Part shown: positions 26,858 through 36,267 of the stretch, in pieces
How the letters are laid out: each line of letters begins with the position of its first letter
Position numbering within the stretch: position 1 is the first letter of the stretch
Assembly: GCF_022811665.1 (NCBI RefSeq)
Contig: NZ_CP094529.1
Coordinates: 2,542,001-2,606,000 of the forward strand
Direction of reading: 5' to 3'
Length of the DNA stretch: 64,000 bases
Origin: Chryseobacterium oryzae
GTDB taxonomy: Bacteria > Bacteroidota > Bacteroidia > Flavobacteriales > Weeksellaceae
Program-made: the position numbers and the translations under genes
Notes under the pieces: generated by a model
What the model was told of the DNA's origin: nothing
The model's database searches: none
What the model saw: the letters and a program-made list of their open reading frames with translations, nothing else

Positions 26858-29326
26858 CTATTTAGGATCTAAAGCTTTTTCTATACGGAAAACCAAATCT
26901 TCGTAGTGATATTTATTCACCAAATCCGCAGTTGAAATTCTTTCTGAAAGATCTTTTTTAATAGCCATTAAATTTCCTCTAACAATAGATGAAACATCGG
27001 TTTTATCCATATTTTTCACATCTGCATATTTCATCAGATTTTCAACATAATTTCGCTGTAGATTTCTTCCGAAAGCATCAAGCTTATCTTTTTTAATGAT
27101 AGAATTATTAAGATCAGAAAACAAATCTGTTAACGAATATGCATTGGTGTCTACAGCAGATGTCTGATAAAGACTTTGCAGCACCAGTGGACTCAATATT
27201 CTTCCCAGAACACTATTTTGAATTTCTTCAACAGTTTTTACCGGAGTTCTGCCTGTTTTTTGAAAGATATCTTCTTTCAGCAACCACTGAGGAGTAACAA
27301 AAATATTTTCCGAAAGAAATTTCATGGCTTCCTGTTGATCTTTCTTAGCAACGACTTCATAAACACTGCCAGATTGCTCCACTGTTTTTGGAGTTTCCAT
27401 TTGTCCGCCAATATATTTAGAAACATGTCCCAAATATCTTCTGAACTGTAAAGTTACCTGATCGTACATCATCCCAAGATTTTCATAGTCTTCATTAGGA
27501 GTTTTTGTCCATTCGTTTAGATTATCAACAATTCTTTTAAGATTTTTTATTCCATAAGCACTTGCAATCATCGCATTATCTCCTACCTGCTCACTTTGTG
27601 ACCTCGGATCTAAAGGATTGGTTTCCGTACCGAACCACAATCTTTCATTTTTTAAATTTTTAATCACCCATTTGTTTAAAAATTCTTTTTCGGCAACCGG
27701 AGTTTTAAACTGATTAAATCTTTTGTAACCCCATTCTATTGCCCAGTTGTCATAATCTCCAATTCTTGGAAAAATACCCGAAGCTCCGATATTATCTTCA
27801 GGTTGTGCCACATAATTGAATCTTGCATAATCCATAATAGATGGCGTATGTCCGTTTTTTTCCAACCATTTTTTATCTCTTAGTTTTTCAACCGGAACCG
27901 TTGAACTCGAACCATAATTATGTCTTAAACCTAAAGTATGACCAACTTCATGAGAAGAAACAAAACGGATGAGTTCACCCATCAGTTTTTCATCGAATTC
28001 CATTTTTCTGGCTCTGGGATCGTTGGGTGAAGCCTGTATAAAATACCAGTTTCTGAGAAGTGACATTACATTGTGATACCAGTTGATATGACTTTCCATT
28101 ATTTCTCCTGTTCTGGGATCTGAAATGGATGGACCGGAAGCATTAGGCACATCAGAAGGTTTGTAAACAATGGCAGAAAATCTTGCATCTTCAAGACTCC
28201 ATTCGGTATCTACCTTCGGATCCGGAACTTTTGCATAAATGGCATTTTTAAATCCTGCTTTTTCAAAAGCTTTTTGCCAATCATTCACCCCTTGAATAAG
28301 ATAAGGAACCCATTTTTTAGGAGTGGCAGGATCAATGTAAAAAACTATTGGTTTTGCCGGCTCAACCAATTCTCCTCTATTGTATTTTGCCAAATCCTGA
28401 GGTTTTGGCTCTAGTCTCCATCTTTTTATGAGGGAAATTCTTTTCACGCCTTGAGGATCCAGATCGAAATCTGTATATCCTACTGTAAAATATCCTACTC
28501 TGGGATCAAAAAACCTTGGCTGCATTTTATTTTCCGGAAGCAAAACAAAAGAAGAATTAATTTCTACTGTATAATTACCACTCACTTTTGGAGTTTCTTT
28601 TATAAGCGGATTAGCTCTTCCTGCTGTTCTTGCAAAAGTTTTAGTGGTATTAATTTCTACATTGGTAGGAAATGATTTTACAAAATTAATGAATGACATA
28701 TCTTTCTGAAAAGATCCAATTCTATAATTTTCTTTGGTATAAACCGAAAAAGAAGTGAGCTCATTATCCGAATTCAAAATATCTGTTACCTCAATAACTG
28801 ACGAGTTTTTGTTGATTCCATACGCTTTAATATCGAAAGACTTGATGATGGACTGTACATTATTTCTCGTCACCGAATTATACATATCCGAAGTAGAATC
28901 TTTAGCATAATCTACAAAAGAAATAGAGCGGAGGAGAATTTTATCTTTCGGACCTTTTTCAAAAGCGATAATTTCCTGCCCAATTTGATCTCCCGCATAA
29001 CCCGAATTTCCGGAACGCATTCCTGCTGCTGCTTTTGTAAGTCTTGTTACAAGTAGAAATTCTTTTTTAAGAACTGAATCCGGAATTTCAAAGTAATATT
29101 TATCTTCTACTTTATGTACTGTAAAAACACCTTCATCCGAAACCGCTTTATCGGTAATAATTTCTTTAAAAGATTTTATTGAACTTTTCTTTTTCTCTTT
29201 ATCATCTTTTTTAGCCTTAAGAGTATCTGTTTTTATGGCAACAGAATCTTTAATCTGAGAAAAGACATTTTGCTGAAAAAGCATTAAAGTACCAAAAAGC
29301 AACAGTGTTTTACAGTATTTTGCCAT
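26858..29326 (-). CDS. Large zinc-dependent metalloprotease (DUF5117/DUF5118 type)
   Basis: The 822-residue protein has a signal peptide (residues 1-23). Residues ~50-100 look like the DUF5118 region and ~100-300 like DUF5117. The catalytic site HEVGHTLGLRHNYG is at residues 459-472 (His459, Glu460, His463, His469), and SIMDYARFNYV supplies the Met-turn. The C-terminal ~300 residues match the DUF4953-like tail. No T9SS sorting domain is present, so it is probably periplasmic or membrane associated. A TAnnTTTG box lies 24 bases upstream. The gene sits between rlmD and DUF6452 on the same strand. The physiological substrate is unknown. Confidence 0.9.
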   Translation of the reverse strand: MAKYCKTLLLFGTLMLFQQNVFSQIKDSVAIKTDTLKAKKDDKEKKKSSIKSFKEIITDKAVSDEGVFTVHKVEDKYYFEIPDSVLKKEFLLVTRLTKAAAGMRSGNSGYAGDQIGQEIIAFEKGPKDKILLRSISFVDYAKDSTSDMYNSVTRNNVQSIIKSFDIKAYGINKNSSVIEVTDILNSDNELTSFSVYTKENYRIGSFQKDMSFINFVKSFPTNVEINTTKTFARTAGRANPLIKETPKVSGNYTVEINSSFVLLPENKMQPRFFDPRVGYFTVGYTDFDLDPQGVKRISLIKRWRLEPKPQDLAKYNRGELVEPAKPIVFYIDPATPKKWVPYLIQGVNDWQKAFEKAGFKNAIYAKVPDPKVDTEWSLEDARFSAIVYKPSDVPNASGPSISDPRTGEIMESHINWYHNVMSLLRNWYFIQASPNDPRARKMEFDEKLMGELIRFVSSHEVGHTLGLRHNYGSSSTVPVEKLRDKKWLEKNGHTPSIMDYARFNYVAQPEDNIGASGIFPRIGDYDNWAIEWGYKRFNQFKTPVAEKEFLNKWVIKNLKNERLWFGTETNPLDPRSQSEQVGDNAMIASAYGIKNLKRIVDNLNEWTKTPNEDYENLGMMYDQVTLQFRRYLGHVSKYIGGQMETPKTVEQSGSVYEVVAKKDQQEAMKFLSENIFVTPQWLLKEDIFQKTGRTPVKTVEEIQNSVLGRILSPLVLQSLYQTSAVDTNAYSLTDLFSDLNNSIIKKDKLDAFGRNLQRNYVENLMKYADVKNMDKTDVSSIVRGNLMAIKKDLSERISTADLVNKYHYEDLVFRIEKALDPK

Positions 29327-29349
29327 GTTTATGTGATTGAATGTAGAAC

Positions 29350-29357
29350 CAAATTTA
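29350..29357 (-). promoter_or_regulatory. -7 box of the metalloprotease-DUF6452-DUF6048 transcript
   Basis: On the minus strand TAAATTTG fits TAnnTTTG exactly and lies 24 bases before the start at 29326, just after the rlmD stop. The upstream -33 element would fall inside rlmD. Confidence 0.5.
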
Positions 29358-29362
29358 ATTAA

Positions 29363-30769
29363 TTATTTCTTTATTAAAAGAGCAATATTCTCCACATGAT
29401 GTGTTTGTGGAAACATATCTACCGGAAGAATTTTCACAAGTTGATAATCGTCTTTCATGAGAGCCAAATCTCTTGCCTGTGTTGCAGAATTACAGCTTAC
29501 ATACACAACTTTTTCGGGTGCTAACTTTAAAATCTGCTCTACCACTTTTTGATGCATTCCGTCTCTTGGAGGATCTGTAATTAAAACGTCTGCTTTGGGA
29601 TGACTGGCTAAAAATTCTTCTGTAAAAACATCTTTCATATCTCCACAATAGAAAGTAGTATTGGTAAGTCCATTTAATTCGGCGTGTTCTGTTGCCGCGT
29701 TTATAGCTTCCTGAACAGATTCTATACCAATTACCTGTTTTGCATTTCTTGCTACATATTGGGCAATTGTTCCGGTTCCTGTATACAAATCGTATACAAC
29801 TTCATCACCTTTAAGATCAGCAAATTCCAATGTTTTTCTGTACAACTCCAAAGCTTGTTTATAGTTGGTTTGAAAGAATGATTTAGGTCCTATTTTAAAT
29901 TTCAAGCCATCCATTTCTTCCATTAAAAATCCTTCACCAAAATAAACATGAATGTCTAAATCATAAATAGAATCATTTTGTTTAGGATTAATCGCATATA
30001 CTAATGTTTTAATCTGCGGAAATTTTTCTAACAGGTAAGCGAAAAGTTTTTCTCTGTTCTCTTTTTCTTCTCTGTATAATTGAAAAAGTATCATCCACTC
30101 CCCTTTTGAGTTTTGCCTCATCATTAATGTCCTTAGAAAACCTTCCTGATTTTTAACATCGAAAAAATCTAAGCCTTCTTTTACCGCATATTCTTTCACC
30201 GCCAAACGTATTGAATTAGACGGATCTTCCTGAAGAAAACATTCTTTTAAATCTAAAATTTTGCTCCACATTCCCGGAATATGAAAGCCAAGAGCATCTC
30301 TGTTGCCGAAATTTTCCTCGGAACTGATTTCATACTGCGTAAGCCAACGGGAATTAGAAAAAGAAAATTCCATTTTGTTACGATAAAAATATTGTTCTTC
30401 TGATCCTAAAATTGGCATCGTTTCAAAATTTTCTATTCCGCCAATTCTTTTAATATTGTTATAAACTTCTTCCTGCTTAAAGTCGAGCTGTTTTTCGTAG
30501 CTCATATTTTGCCATTTGCATCCGCCGCAAGTTCCGAAATGAATACATTTTGGCTCTACACGATAAAGCGAACGCTGAATTACTTCTAATGCTTCACCTT
30601 CAAAATATTTAGATTTCGCTTTTTTTACTCTTACGTTCACAATATCTCCGGGAATAGCACCAGAAACCATAACGGCTTTACCTTCTTCGGTTCGTCCGAT
30701 TGCTACACCTTTTGCTCCGGCAGAAACCAGCTGTATATTTTCAAGAACTAAATTTTTCTTTTTTTTCAT
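29363..30769 (-). CDS. rlmD: 23S rRNA (uracil-5-)-methyltransferase RlmD
   Basis: A 468-residue TrmA/RumA-type methyltransferase. Residues 1-65 form a TRAM RNA-binding domain. Cys75, Cys81 and Cys84 (CIHFGTCGGC) with a later Cys in DLKECFLQE would ligate a 4Fe-4S cluster. The SAM-binding region is YDLYTGTGTIAQYVA, the DPPRDGMHQK motif is present, and the nucleophile Cys is in VYVSCNSATQARD. It makes 5-methyluridine in 23S rRNA, most likely at U1939. It is followed by a gap holding the promoter of the metalloprotease gene. Other RumA paralogues are possible, but the iron-sulfur motif favours RlmD. Confidence 0.92.
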   Translation of the reverse strand: MKKKKNLVLENIQLVSAGAKGVAIGRTEEGKAVMVSGAIPGDIVNVRVKKAKSKYFEGEALEVIQRSLYRVEPKCIHFGTCGGCKWQNMSYEKQLDFKQEEVYNNIKRIGGIENFETMPILGSEEQYFYRNKMEFSFSNSRWLTQYEISSEENFGNRDALGFHIPGMWSKILDLKECFLQEDPSNSIRLAVKEYAVKEGLDFFDVKNQEGFLRTLMMRQNSKGEWMILFQLYREEKENREKLFAYLLEKFPQIKTLVYAINPKQNDSIYDLDIHVYFGEGFLMEEMDGLKFKIGPKSFFQTNYKQALELYRKTLEFADLKGDEVVYDLYTGTGTIAQYVARNAKQVIGIESVQEAINAATEHAELNGLTNTTFYCGDMKDVFTEEFLASHPKADVLITDPPRDGMHQKVVEQILKLAPEKVVYVSCNSATQARDLALMKDDYQLVKILPVDMFPQTHHVENIALLIKK

Positions 30770-30861
30770 TGAATTGATATCAGGATCTTAAATCCTTTAT
30801 TTAATTATATAACATTTAAAGCCTAAAACTTTCAGGCACAAATCGATTGCAAAAGTACAAT

Positions 30862-30892
30862 AAAAAAAACCTTATCCGAAGACAAGGTTTTT
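30862..30892 (-). terminator. Terminator of the redoxin-like lipoprotein gene
   Basis: CCTTATC pairs with GACAAGG (one mismatch) inside A-rich and T-rich flanks. On the minus strand the stem runs into Ts. It lies 23 bases beyond the gene's stop. Confidence 0.6.
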
Positions 30893-30914
30893 GTTTATCA
30901 TTTTTTAGTAATAA

Positions 30915-32450
30915 TTATTTTGTCTGAGATGCTTTAGGAGCTTCTTCCACTTTCGTAGCTTTTTGGAAAGTTGCAGGATCTAGCTGAAGCTGTGGTTGCG
31001 CTTCTACTTTAGGTGCAGACAAACCAGTTTGCTTATCTAGAATATTAACCAACTCCTGATCACCAAGGTTTACGAATGGTCTGCTTGCAATTTTACCGTT
31101 TTTATCTACAATAATGAAATTAGGCAGTTTAAAACTGTAAATTCCATATTTCTTAGCAATATCAGAGTTTAAACCTCCCTCTCCGTAAACATTAGTTCCC
31201 GGAATTCCTTTCAGCATTGCATTACTTGTCTTAATGAACTGTTCTTTGGTATCGTCTAAATTTACATAGACAAAATTCATTTTAGATTTGTAAAAATTAA
31301 CAACTTCTTTCATTACAGGAACAGTACCTTCTGCAATATAAGGATTCCAAGAAGCGTAGAAAACCAACATATAAGGTTTACCTTTGTTCTCGCTCAATTT
31401 ATAAGCAGAACCATCTTGTTTTACCAAAGTAGCTTCCGGAGCATCATCACCAATTTTAAATCCAGCGATAGTAAACTGCATTTTTTTCAAATCTGCCTTA
31501 ATCGTTGAATCTTTAATCTCTTCTTCGATAATCTTTTTAATTTTATCTACTGTTTTAGCCGGAGTTTGCGGATGAATATCAGACTGAGCTATAACAAATG
31601 CCAAAAGATAATCTTTTTCGGTTTGAGAGACATCTTTTTTAGTTTTCAAATAATCAACAAATATTTCAGAAGTGGTAAGATCTGCTTTTGCCTGAGATTT
31701 AGATTGTGCAAACTTTTGGAAATCACTGCTCATTTTAGTTAAAAGATACTGTCTGTAAAACGGACTTGCTTTTACCATTGCATCTTTATTTTCCTGAAGT
31801 TTATTTTCGTAATCCGTAAACGCCTTACCCATTTTGAAAGAAGGATTGTTAGACGTTTGTTTCTTACTCATTTCATAATTTACCATCAGATTAAGTACAG
31901 CAACTTTAGCATCCATTTTCTTCCAATCAACAACTTCATTACCCGGATTGAATTTTTTAACATTCTCGTCGATATTCTTATTGATGTCTGCTTCTATTTT
32001 TTGCATTCCTTTTACAAACTTAGCTTCATCACCGCTAATTAACTCTTGAATATTTAAAGTTTGTCCGTAAGTTGAGAGAAATTTTTGGCAAGCCTGAAAA
32101 AAGTCATTATCGTTTTTAGCATCACCATTTACTACATATTCTCCGGGAAAAGTAGCTGCAGAACCAGAGATATTTACTTTTTCTCCTCCTTTAAGGAAAA
32201 TAAGATTCTGTTTACCTCCATAATTTATTACGTACATTCCGTTTTTAGGAGCTTCAAACTCTCCGGAAAAATTTCCGTCTTTATCTAGCCCCAAATTAAC
32301 CAATGGCAATGTAGCAACTCCTGAAGCTTCTACAAATTCTATTCTTTCTAATGGAGAACCTCCCGCGATTTTCCCTTTTACTTCAACTTTTTTTGAACAA
32401 GACATTACAAATATTGCAATGACAAACAACAAAAGATATTTTTTAATCAT
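30915..32450 (-). CDS. Redoxin-like lipoprotein lacking active-site cysteines
   Basis: I start it at ATG 32450 (MIKKYLLLFVIAIFVMSC), which gives 511 residues and puts the lipobox in place; the frame also opens at 32495. The first ~120 mature residues resemble the DUF4369-like domain often found before thioredoxin domains in Bacteroidota. A helical middle region follows. The last ~150 residues are a TlpA/AhpC-type thioredoxin fold: KIGDDAPEATLVKQDGS, then VFYASWNPYIAE at the active-site position, then KLPNFIIVDKNGKIA with the cis-Pro. Where WCxxC is expected the protein has W-N-P-Y, so it cannot act as a normal disulfide reductase. Only two cysteines exist, one of them the lipid anchor. The tail is Ala/Glu/Gln/Pro-rich. 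Confidence 0.83.
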   Translation of the reverse strand: MIKKYLLLFVIAIFVMSCSKKVEVKGKIAGGSPLERIEFVEASGVATLPLVNLGLDKDGNFSGEFEAPKNGMYVINYGGKQNLIFLKGGEKVNISGSAATFPGEYVVNGDAKNDNDFFQACQKFLSTYGQTLNIQELISGDEAKFVKGMQKIEADINKNIDENVKKFNPGNEVVDWKKMDAKVAVLNLMVNYEMSKKQTSNNPSFKMGKAFTDYENKLQENKDAMVKASPFYRQYLLTKMSSDFQKFAQSKSQAKADLTTSEIFVDYLKTKKDVSQTEKDYLLAFVIAQSDIHPQTPAKTVDKIKKIIEEEIKDSTIKADLKKMQFTIAGFKIGDDAPEATLVKQDGSAYKLSENKGKPYMLVFYASWNPYIAEGTVPVMKEVVNFYKSKMNFVYVNLDDTKEQFIKTSNAMLKGIPGTNVYGEGGLNSDIAKKYGIYSFKLPNFIIVDKNGKIASRPFVNLGDQELVNILDKQTGLSAPKVEAQPQLQLDPATFQKATKVEEAPKASQTK

Positions 32451-32515
32451 TATTGTATAATTATTTTTTTTGAATGACTGAATCTTCGATTTCATTTTGA
32501 TTTTGAATAATGTAG

Positions 32516-32548
32516 CAAAAATAAGTTTTTAAACTGTATAAAAGACAA
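32516..32548 (-). promoter_or_regulatory. Candidate promoter of the redoxin-like lipoprotein gene
   Basis: On the minus strand TATTTTTG (32516-32523) fits TAnnTTTG and TTG at 32546-32548 lies 22 bases upstream. The 5' leader would be about 60 bases to the ATG at 32450. Confidence 0.5.
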
Positions 32549-32580
32549 CTTAAAACCTTAATTTATGAAAGATTTAACTA

Positions 32581-32617
32581 AAAAAATCGTCTCAATTTAA
32601 TGAAGACGATTTTTTTA
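32581..32617 (-). terminator. Terminator of the sdhCAB operon
   Basis: A 12-bp stem, AAAAAATCGTCT with AGACGATTTTTT, 37 bases beyond the sdhB stop. On the minus strand it is followed by a T-run. Confidence 0.8.
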
Positions 32618-32653
32618 TTAATTCACTAAAGTTAGTAAACTTTAAAATTTATT

Positions 32654-33421
32654 TTATCCTCTATCAACAAAAGCTGACATATATTCTCTGTTCATTCTTG
32701 CGATATTCTCCAAAGAAATTCCTTTAGGACATTCTACTTCGCAAGCACCGGTATTTGAGCAGTTTCCAAAACCTTCTTCATCCATAGCTTTTACCATGTT
32801 CAAAACTCTTCTTTTTGCCTCTACTCTACCTTGAGGTAAAAGGGCATATTGAGAAACTTTAGCTCCTACAAATAACATTGCAGATCCGTTTTTACATGAA
32901 GCTACACAAGCTCCACATCCAATACAAGCTGCCGCATCCATAGCTTTATCCGAATCTTCTTTTGGAACAAGGATATTATTGGCATCAGTAGTATTTCCTG
33001 AAGTATTTACGGAGATAAAACCACCTGCAGCCATCACTCTGTCGAATGCACTTCTGTCTACAATTAAATCTTTAATTACAGGGAAAGCAGCACTTCTCCA
33101 AGGTTCTATAACGATAGTTTCACCGTCTTTGAACATTCTCATGTGAAGTTGACAAGTTGTAATCCCAGTATCCGGACCATGTGCTCTACCGTTGATGTAA
33201 AGAGAACACATTCCACAGATCCCTTCACGACAGTCGTGGTCGAAAGCGATAGGTTCTTTTCCTTCGTTGATTAAATTCTCGTTGAGGATGTCCAACATTT
33301 CTAAGAATGAAGAATCTGTAGAAACATCCGATATTTTATAAGTCTCAAACTGACCTTTAGATTTATTATTTTTTTGTCTCCAAATTTTCAGTGTAAGATG
33401 TAATCCTTTTTTTGCACTCAT
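32654..33421 (-). CDS. sdhB: Succinate dehydrogenase/fumarate reductase iron-sulfur subunit
   Basis: The 255-residue protein has all three iron-sulfur motifs in order: the 2Fe-2S site CREGICGMC with the later CQLH (from residue ~63), the 4Fe-4S site [11 protein letters not shown] (~166), and the 3Fe-4S site, [15 protein letters not shown] (~221). It passes electrons from the SdhA flavin to the heme subunit in the inner membrane. It is the last gene of sdhC-sdhA-sdhB, 24 bases after sdhA, and is followed by a strong terminator. The organisation is the one usual for Bacteroidota. Confidence 0.97.
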   Translation of the reverse strand: MSAKKGLHLTLKIWRQKNNKSKGQFETYKISDVSTDSSFLEMLDILNENLINEGKEPIAFDHDCREGICGMCSLYINGRAHGPDTGITTCQLHMRMFKDGETIVIEPWRSAAFPVIKDLIVDRSAFDRVMAAGGFISVNTSGNTTDANNILVPKEDSDKAMDAAACIGCGACVASCKNGSAMLFVGAKVSQYALLPQGRVEAKRRVLNMVKAMDEEGFGNCSNTGACEVECPKGISLENIARMNREYMSAFVDRG

Positions 33422-33445
33422 AATGATATATTTATAGATTGGAGA

Positions 33446-35458
33446 TTATTTGTAACTTCTTGTTTTAACTTCGATGTTTTCATAGATCAGATCTTCCTTA
33501 TGAAGAACTTCCTGATTGATGTCTCCACCTTTATATTCCCAAGCTCCTACGTATTTGTAATTTACATCATCTCTTTCTGCTTCTCCATCCGGAGTAGAAT
33601 GATCTTCACGGAAGTGACCTCCACAAGATTCGTTTCTGTTTAGTGCATCAATTGCCATCAATTGACCCAATTCTAAGAAATCTGCCACTCTGAAAGCTTT
33701 TTCTAACTCTGTATTCATTCCTTCTGCTTCTCCCGGAACTTTTACGTTTTTCCAGAAATCGTTTCTTACTTCTTCAATCTCTTTAATAGCTTCTCTCAAA
33801 CCTTCAGGAGTTCTTCCCATTCCTACTTTATTCCACATAATGTGTCCTAATTTTTTATGGAAATAATCTACTGAATGTGTTCCTTTATTATTAAGGAAGA
33901 AAGCTACTTTTTCTTTGATTTCTTTTTCAGCAGAATCGAAATCCGGAGAGTTGGTAGGAATTGCTCCTGTTCTGATGTCTGCAGAAAGATAATCTGCAAT
34001 TGTATAAGGAAGTACGAAGTAACCGTCCGCAAGACCCTGCATTAAAGCTGAAGCTCCCAATCTGTTGGCTCCGTGGTCTGAGAAATTAGCTTCACCAATT
34101 ACGAAACATCCAGGAATGGTAGACTGTAAATTATAATCAACCCAAACGCCACCCATTGTGTAGTGAACAGCAGGATAAATCTTCATCGGAGTTTTGTAAG
34201 GATCGTCTGCAGTAATTTTCTCGTACATCACGAACAAGTTACCATATTTCTCCTCAACCCAGCTTTTACCTAAATCGTAAAGCTGTTGCTCTGTAGGGTT
34301 GTGAATATGTTTTTCGATAGCGGCTTCTTTACCTTTCTTCATAATTTCTGTAGAGAAATCCAGGTAAACCCCTTCTTTAGTATCATTATTCTCGATTCCG
34401 AATCCGGCATCACATCTTTCTTTAGCCGCTCTGGACGCAACGTCTCTAGGCACTAAGTTTCCGAATGCAGGATATCTTCTTTCCAAATAATAATCTCTAT
34501 CTTCTTCTTTAATATTTTCCGGCTTCAACTTCCCTTCTCTGATAGCTACAGAATCTTCAATCTTTTTAGGAACCCAGATTCTTCCTGAGTTTCTTAATGA
34601 TTCAGACATCAAAGTTAATTTAGACTGCTGAGTTCCGTGAACCGGAATACATGTCGGGTGAATCTGTACATAACAAGGGTTTGCGAAATACGCTCCTTTC
34701 TTGTGAATTTTCCAAGCTGCAGAAACGTTGGATCCCATTGCATTGGTAGAAAGGAAATATACGTTTCCATATCCTCCCGAAGCAATCACTACTGCGTGTG
34801 CAGAATGTCTTTCGATCTCACCTGTTACAAGGTTTCTTGCGATAATTCCTCTTGCTTTTCCGTCTACAATTACGAGCTCTAACATCTCGTGACGGTTGTA
34901 CATCTTAATTCTACCTTTACCGATCTGACGGCTCATTGCAGAATATGCTCCTAATAATAACTGTTGACCAGTTTGTCCTTTTGCATAGAATGTTCTTTTT
35001 ACCTGAACTCCCCCAAATGAACGGTTATCTAACTGACCGCCGTAATCTCTACCGAAAGGAACTCCCTGAGAAACACACTGGTCAATAATATTGGCAGAAA
35101 CTTCTGCTAAACGGTAAACGTTTGCTTCTCTAGCTCTGTAATCTCCACCTTTAATAGTATCATAAAATAATCTATAGGTAGAGTCACCGTCTCCCTGATA
35201 ATTTTTTGCGGCGTTGATCCCTCCCTGAGCTGCAATAGAGTGAGCTCTTCTTGGAGAATCCTGATAGCAGAATGCTTTTACATTATATCCCTGCTCAGCT
35301 AAAGTAGCTGCTGCAGAACCACCTGCCAAACCTGTACCTACAACAATAATATCAATCTTATCTCTGTTGTTTGGTGCAACAAGGTTCATATGGTCTTTAT
35401 GATGTTTCCACTTGTCTTTTAACGGACCTGCTGGAATTTTTGAATCTAATTTACTCAT
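33446..35458 (-). CDS. sdhA: Succinate dehydrogenase/fumarate reductase flavoprotein subunit
   Basis: A 670-residue flavoprotein. The FAD-binding Rossmann motif is [17 protein letters not shown] (residues ~40-56). The His that carries FAD covalently is in [11 protein letters not shown]. Active-site blocks include HPTCIPVHG and the late [11 protein letters not shown]. Succinate is oxidised to fumarate, or the reverse under reducing conditions. The length is nearer to the Bacteroidota/epsilon-type enzyme (about 650-670) than to the shorter E. coli SdhA. It lies between sdhC (15 bases) and sdhB (24 bases) in one operon. Confidence 0.97.
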   Translation of the reverse strand: MSKLDSKIPAGPLKDKWKHHKDHMNLVAPNNRDKIDIIVVGTGLAGGSAAATLAEQGYNVKAFCYQDSPRRAHSIAAQGGINAAKNYQGDGDSTYRLFYDTIKGGDYRAREANVYRLAEVSANIIDQCVSQGVPFGRDYGGQLDNRSFGGVQVKRTFYAKGQTGQQLLLGAYSAMSRQIGKGRIKMYNRHEMLELVIVDGKARGIIARNLVTGEIERHSAHAVVIASGGYGNVYFLSTNAMGSNVSAAWKIHKKGAYFANPCYVQIHPTCIPVHGTQQSKLTLMSESLRNSGRIWVPKKIEDSVAIREGKLKPENIKEEDRDYYLERRYPAFGNLVPRDVASRAAKERCDAGFGIENNDTKEGVYLDFSTEIMKKGKEAAIEKHIHNPTEQQLYDLGKSWVEEKYGNLFVMYEKITADDPYKTPMKIYPAVHYTMGGVWVDYNLQSTIPGCFVIGEANFSDHGANRLGASALMQGLADGYFVLPYTIADYLSADIRTGAIPTNSPDFDSAEKEIKEKVAFFLNNKGTHSVDYFHKKLGHIMWNKVGMGRTPEGLREAIKEIEEVRNDFWKNVKVPGEAEGMNTELEKAFRVADFLELGQLMAIDALNRNESCGGHFREDHSTPDGEAERDDVNYKYVGAWEYKGGDINQEVLHKEDLIYENIEVKTRSYK

Positions 35459-35473
35459 ATTAGTATATTGATA

Positions 35474-36136
35474 TTATTGAGTTACGTAATGAAAAATTGC
35501 AATGAAAATAAATCCAAGCGGAATTAAAATAGAATACCAGTTTCCGAATGCTTTAATCACTGGAGTGTACTTCGGATGTCTTGCTCCGATAGACTGGAAA
35601 GAAGACTGGAAACCGTGAGCTAAGTGCAATCCTAAAAGCACAAAAGCAACTACATAAAGAACTACTCTCCATAAATCATGAAATTTATGGTGAAGCTCTC
35701 CCCAATATCTTGTTTCTTCCGGTGTATTCCCCTGAATGTATTTAAAATTCATTTCAGGAAACCAAAAATCGTAGAAGTGTAATGCAAGAAATGCAAGAAT
35801 TACAGCTCCAGAGATAATCATGTTTCTCGACATCCATGTAGAATTAGCAGCTCCATTGTTATTTGCATACTTAATGGGTCTTGCACTATTATTCCTTGCT
35901 TCGAGTATAAATCCCATCACAAAATGGAAAATTACCGCAAAAGCGAGAATAGGCTGCATAAGAAACTGCACCGCCGGATTATATCCCATAAAATGAGACG
36001 CCTGATTAAATACATCTTCGCTAAAAACAGAAGTCATGTTGGTAGAGAGATGCATCACTAAGAAAATCAGCAAAAACATTGCTGAAAGTGCCATAGCATA
36101 TTTTCTACCTATTGTAGAACTTGTTAAACCTGCCAT
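35474..36136 (-). CDS. sdhC: Succinate dehydrogenase cytochrome b subunit, single-chain type
   Basis: From ATG 36136 (MAGLTSSTIGRKYAMALS) the protein has 220 residues and five membrane segments, the architecture of type B enzymes in which one subunit binds two hemes. Candidate axial histidines are in LVMHLS, FHFVMGF, LALHFYDF and LGLHLAHGF. It reduces menaquinone with electrons from SdhB. An in-frame start at 36172 would place a TAnnTTTG promoter box inside the coding region, which supports the shorter start. It is the first gene of sdhCAB. Confidence 0.95.
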   Translation of the reverse strand: MAGLTSSTIGRKYAMALSAMFLLIFLVMHLSTNMTSVFSEDVFNQASHFMGYNPAVQFLMQPILAFAVIFHFVMGFILEARNNSARPIKYANNNGAANSTWMSRNMIISGAVILAFLALHFYDFWFPEMNFKYIQGNTPEETRYWGELHHKFHDLWRVVLYVVAFVLLGLHLAHGFQSSFQSIGARHPKYTPVIKAFGNWYSILIPLGFIFIAIFHYVTQ

Positions 36137-36160
36137 ATTGAGTTTAAATTTGATTTTCCA

Positions 36161-36168
36161 CAAAATTA
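36161..36168 (-). promoter_or_regulatory. -7 box of the sdhCAB promoter
   Basis: On the minus strand TAATTTTG fits TAnnTTTG and lies 24 bases before the sdhC start at 36136. No TTG is found at the ideal -33 distance. Confidence 0.5.
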
Positions 36169-36267
36169 GCAAATGTTAACAATACATAAAACTGAGAAAT
36201 CTCACTATTGCACAGTTTGTAATCTTTCTAAATAAGATAGGTCTTTTTCGGAAGAAAATTCACCGAA

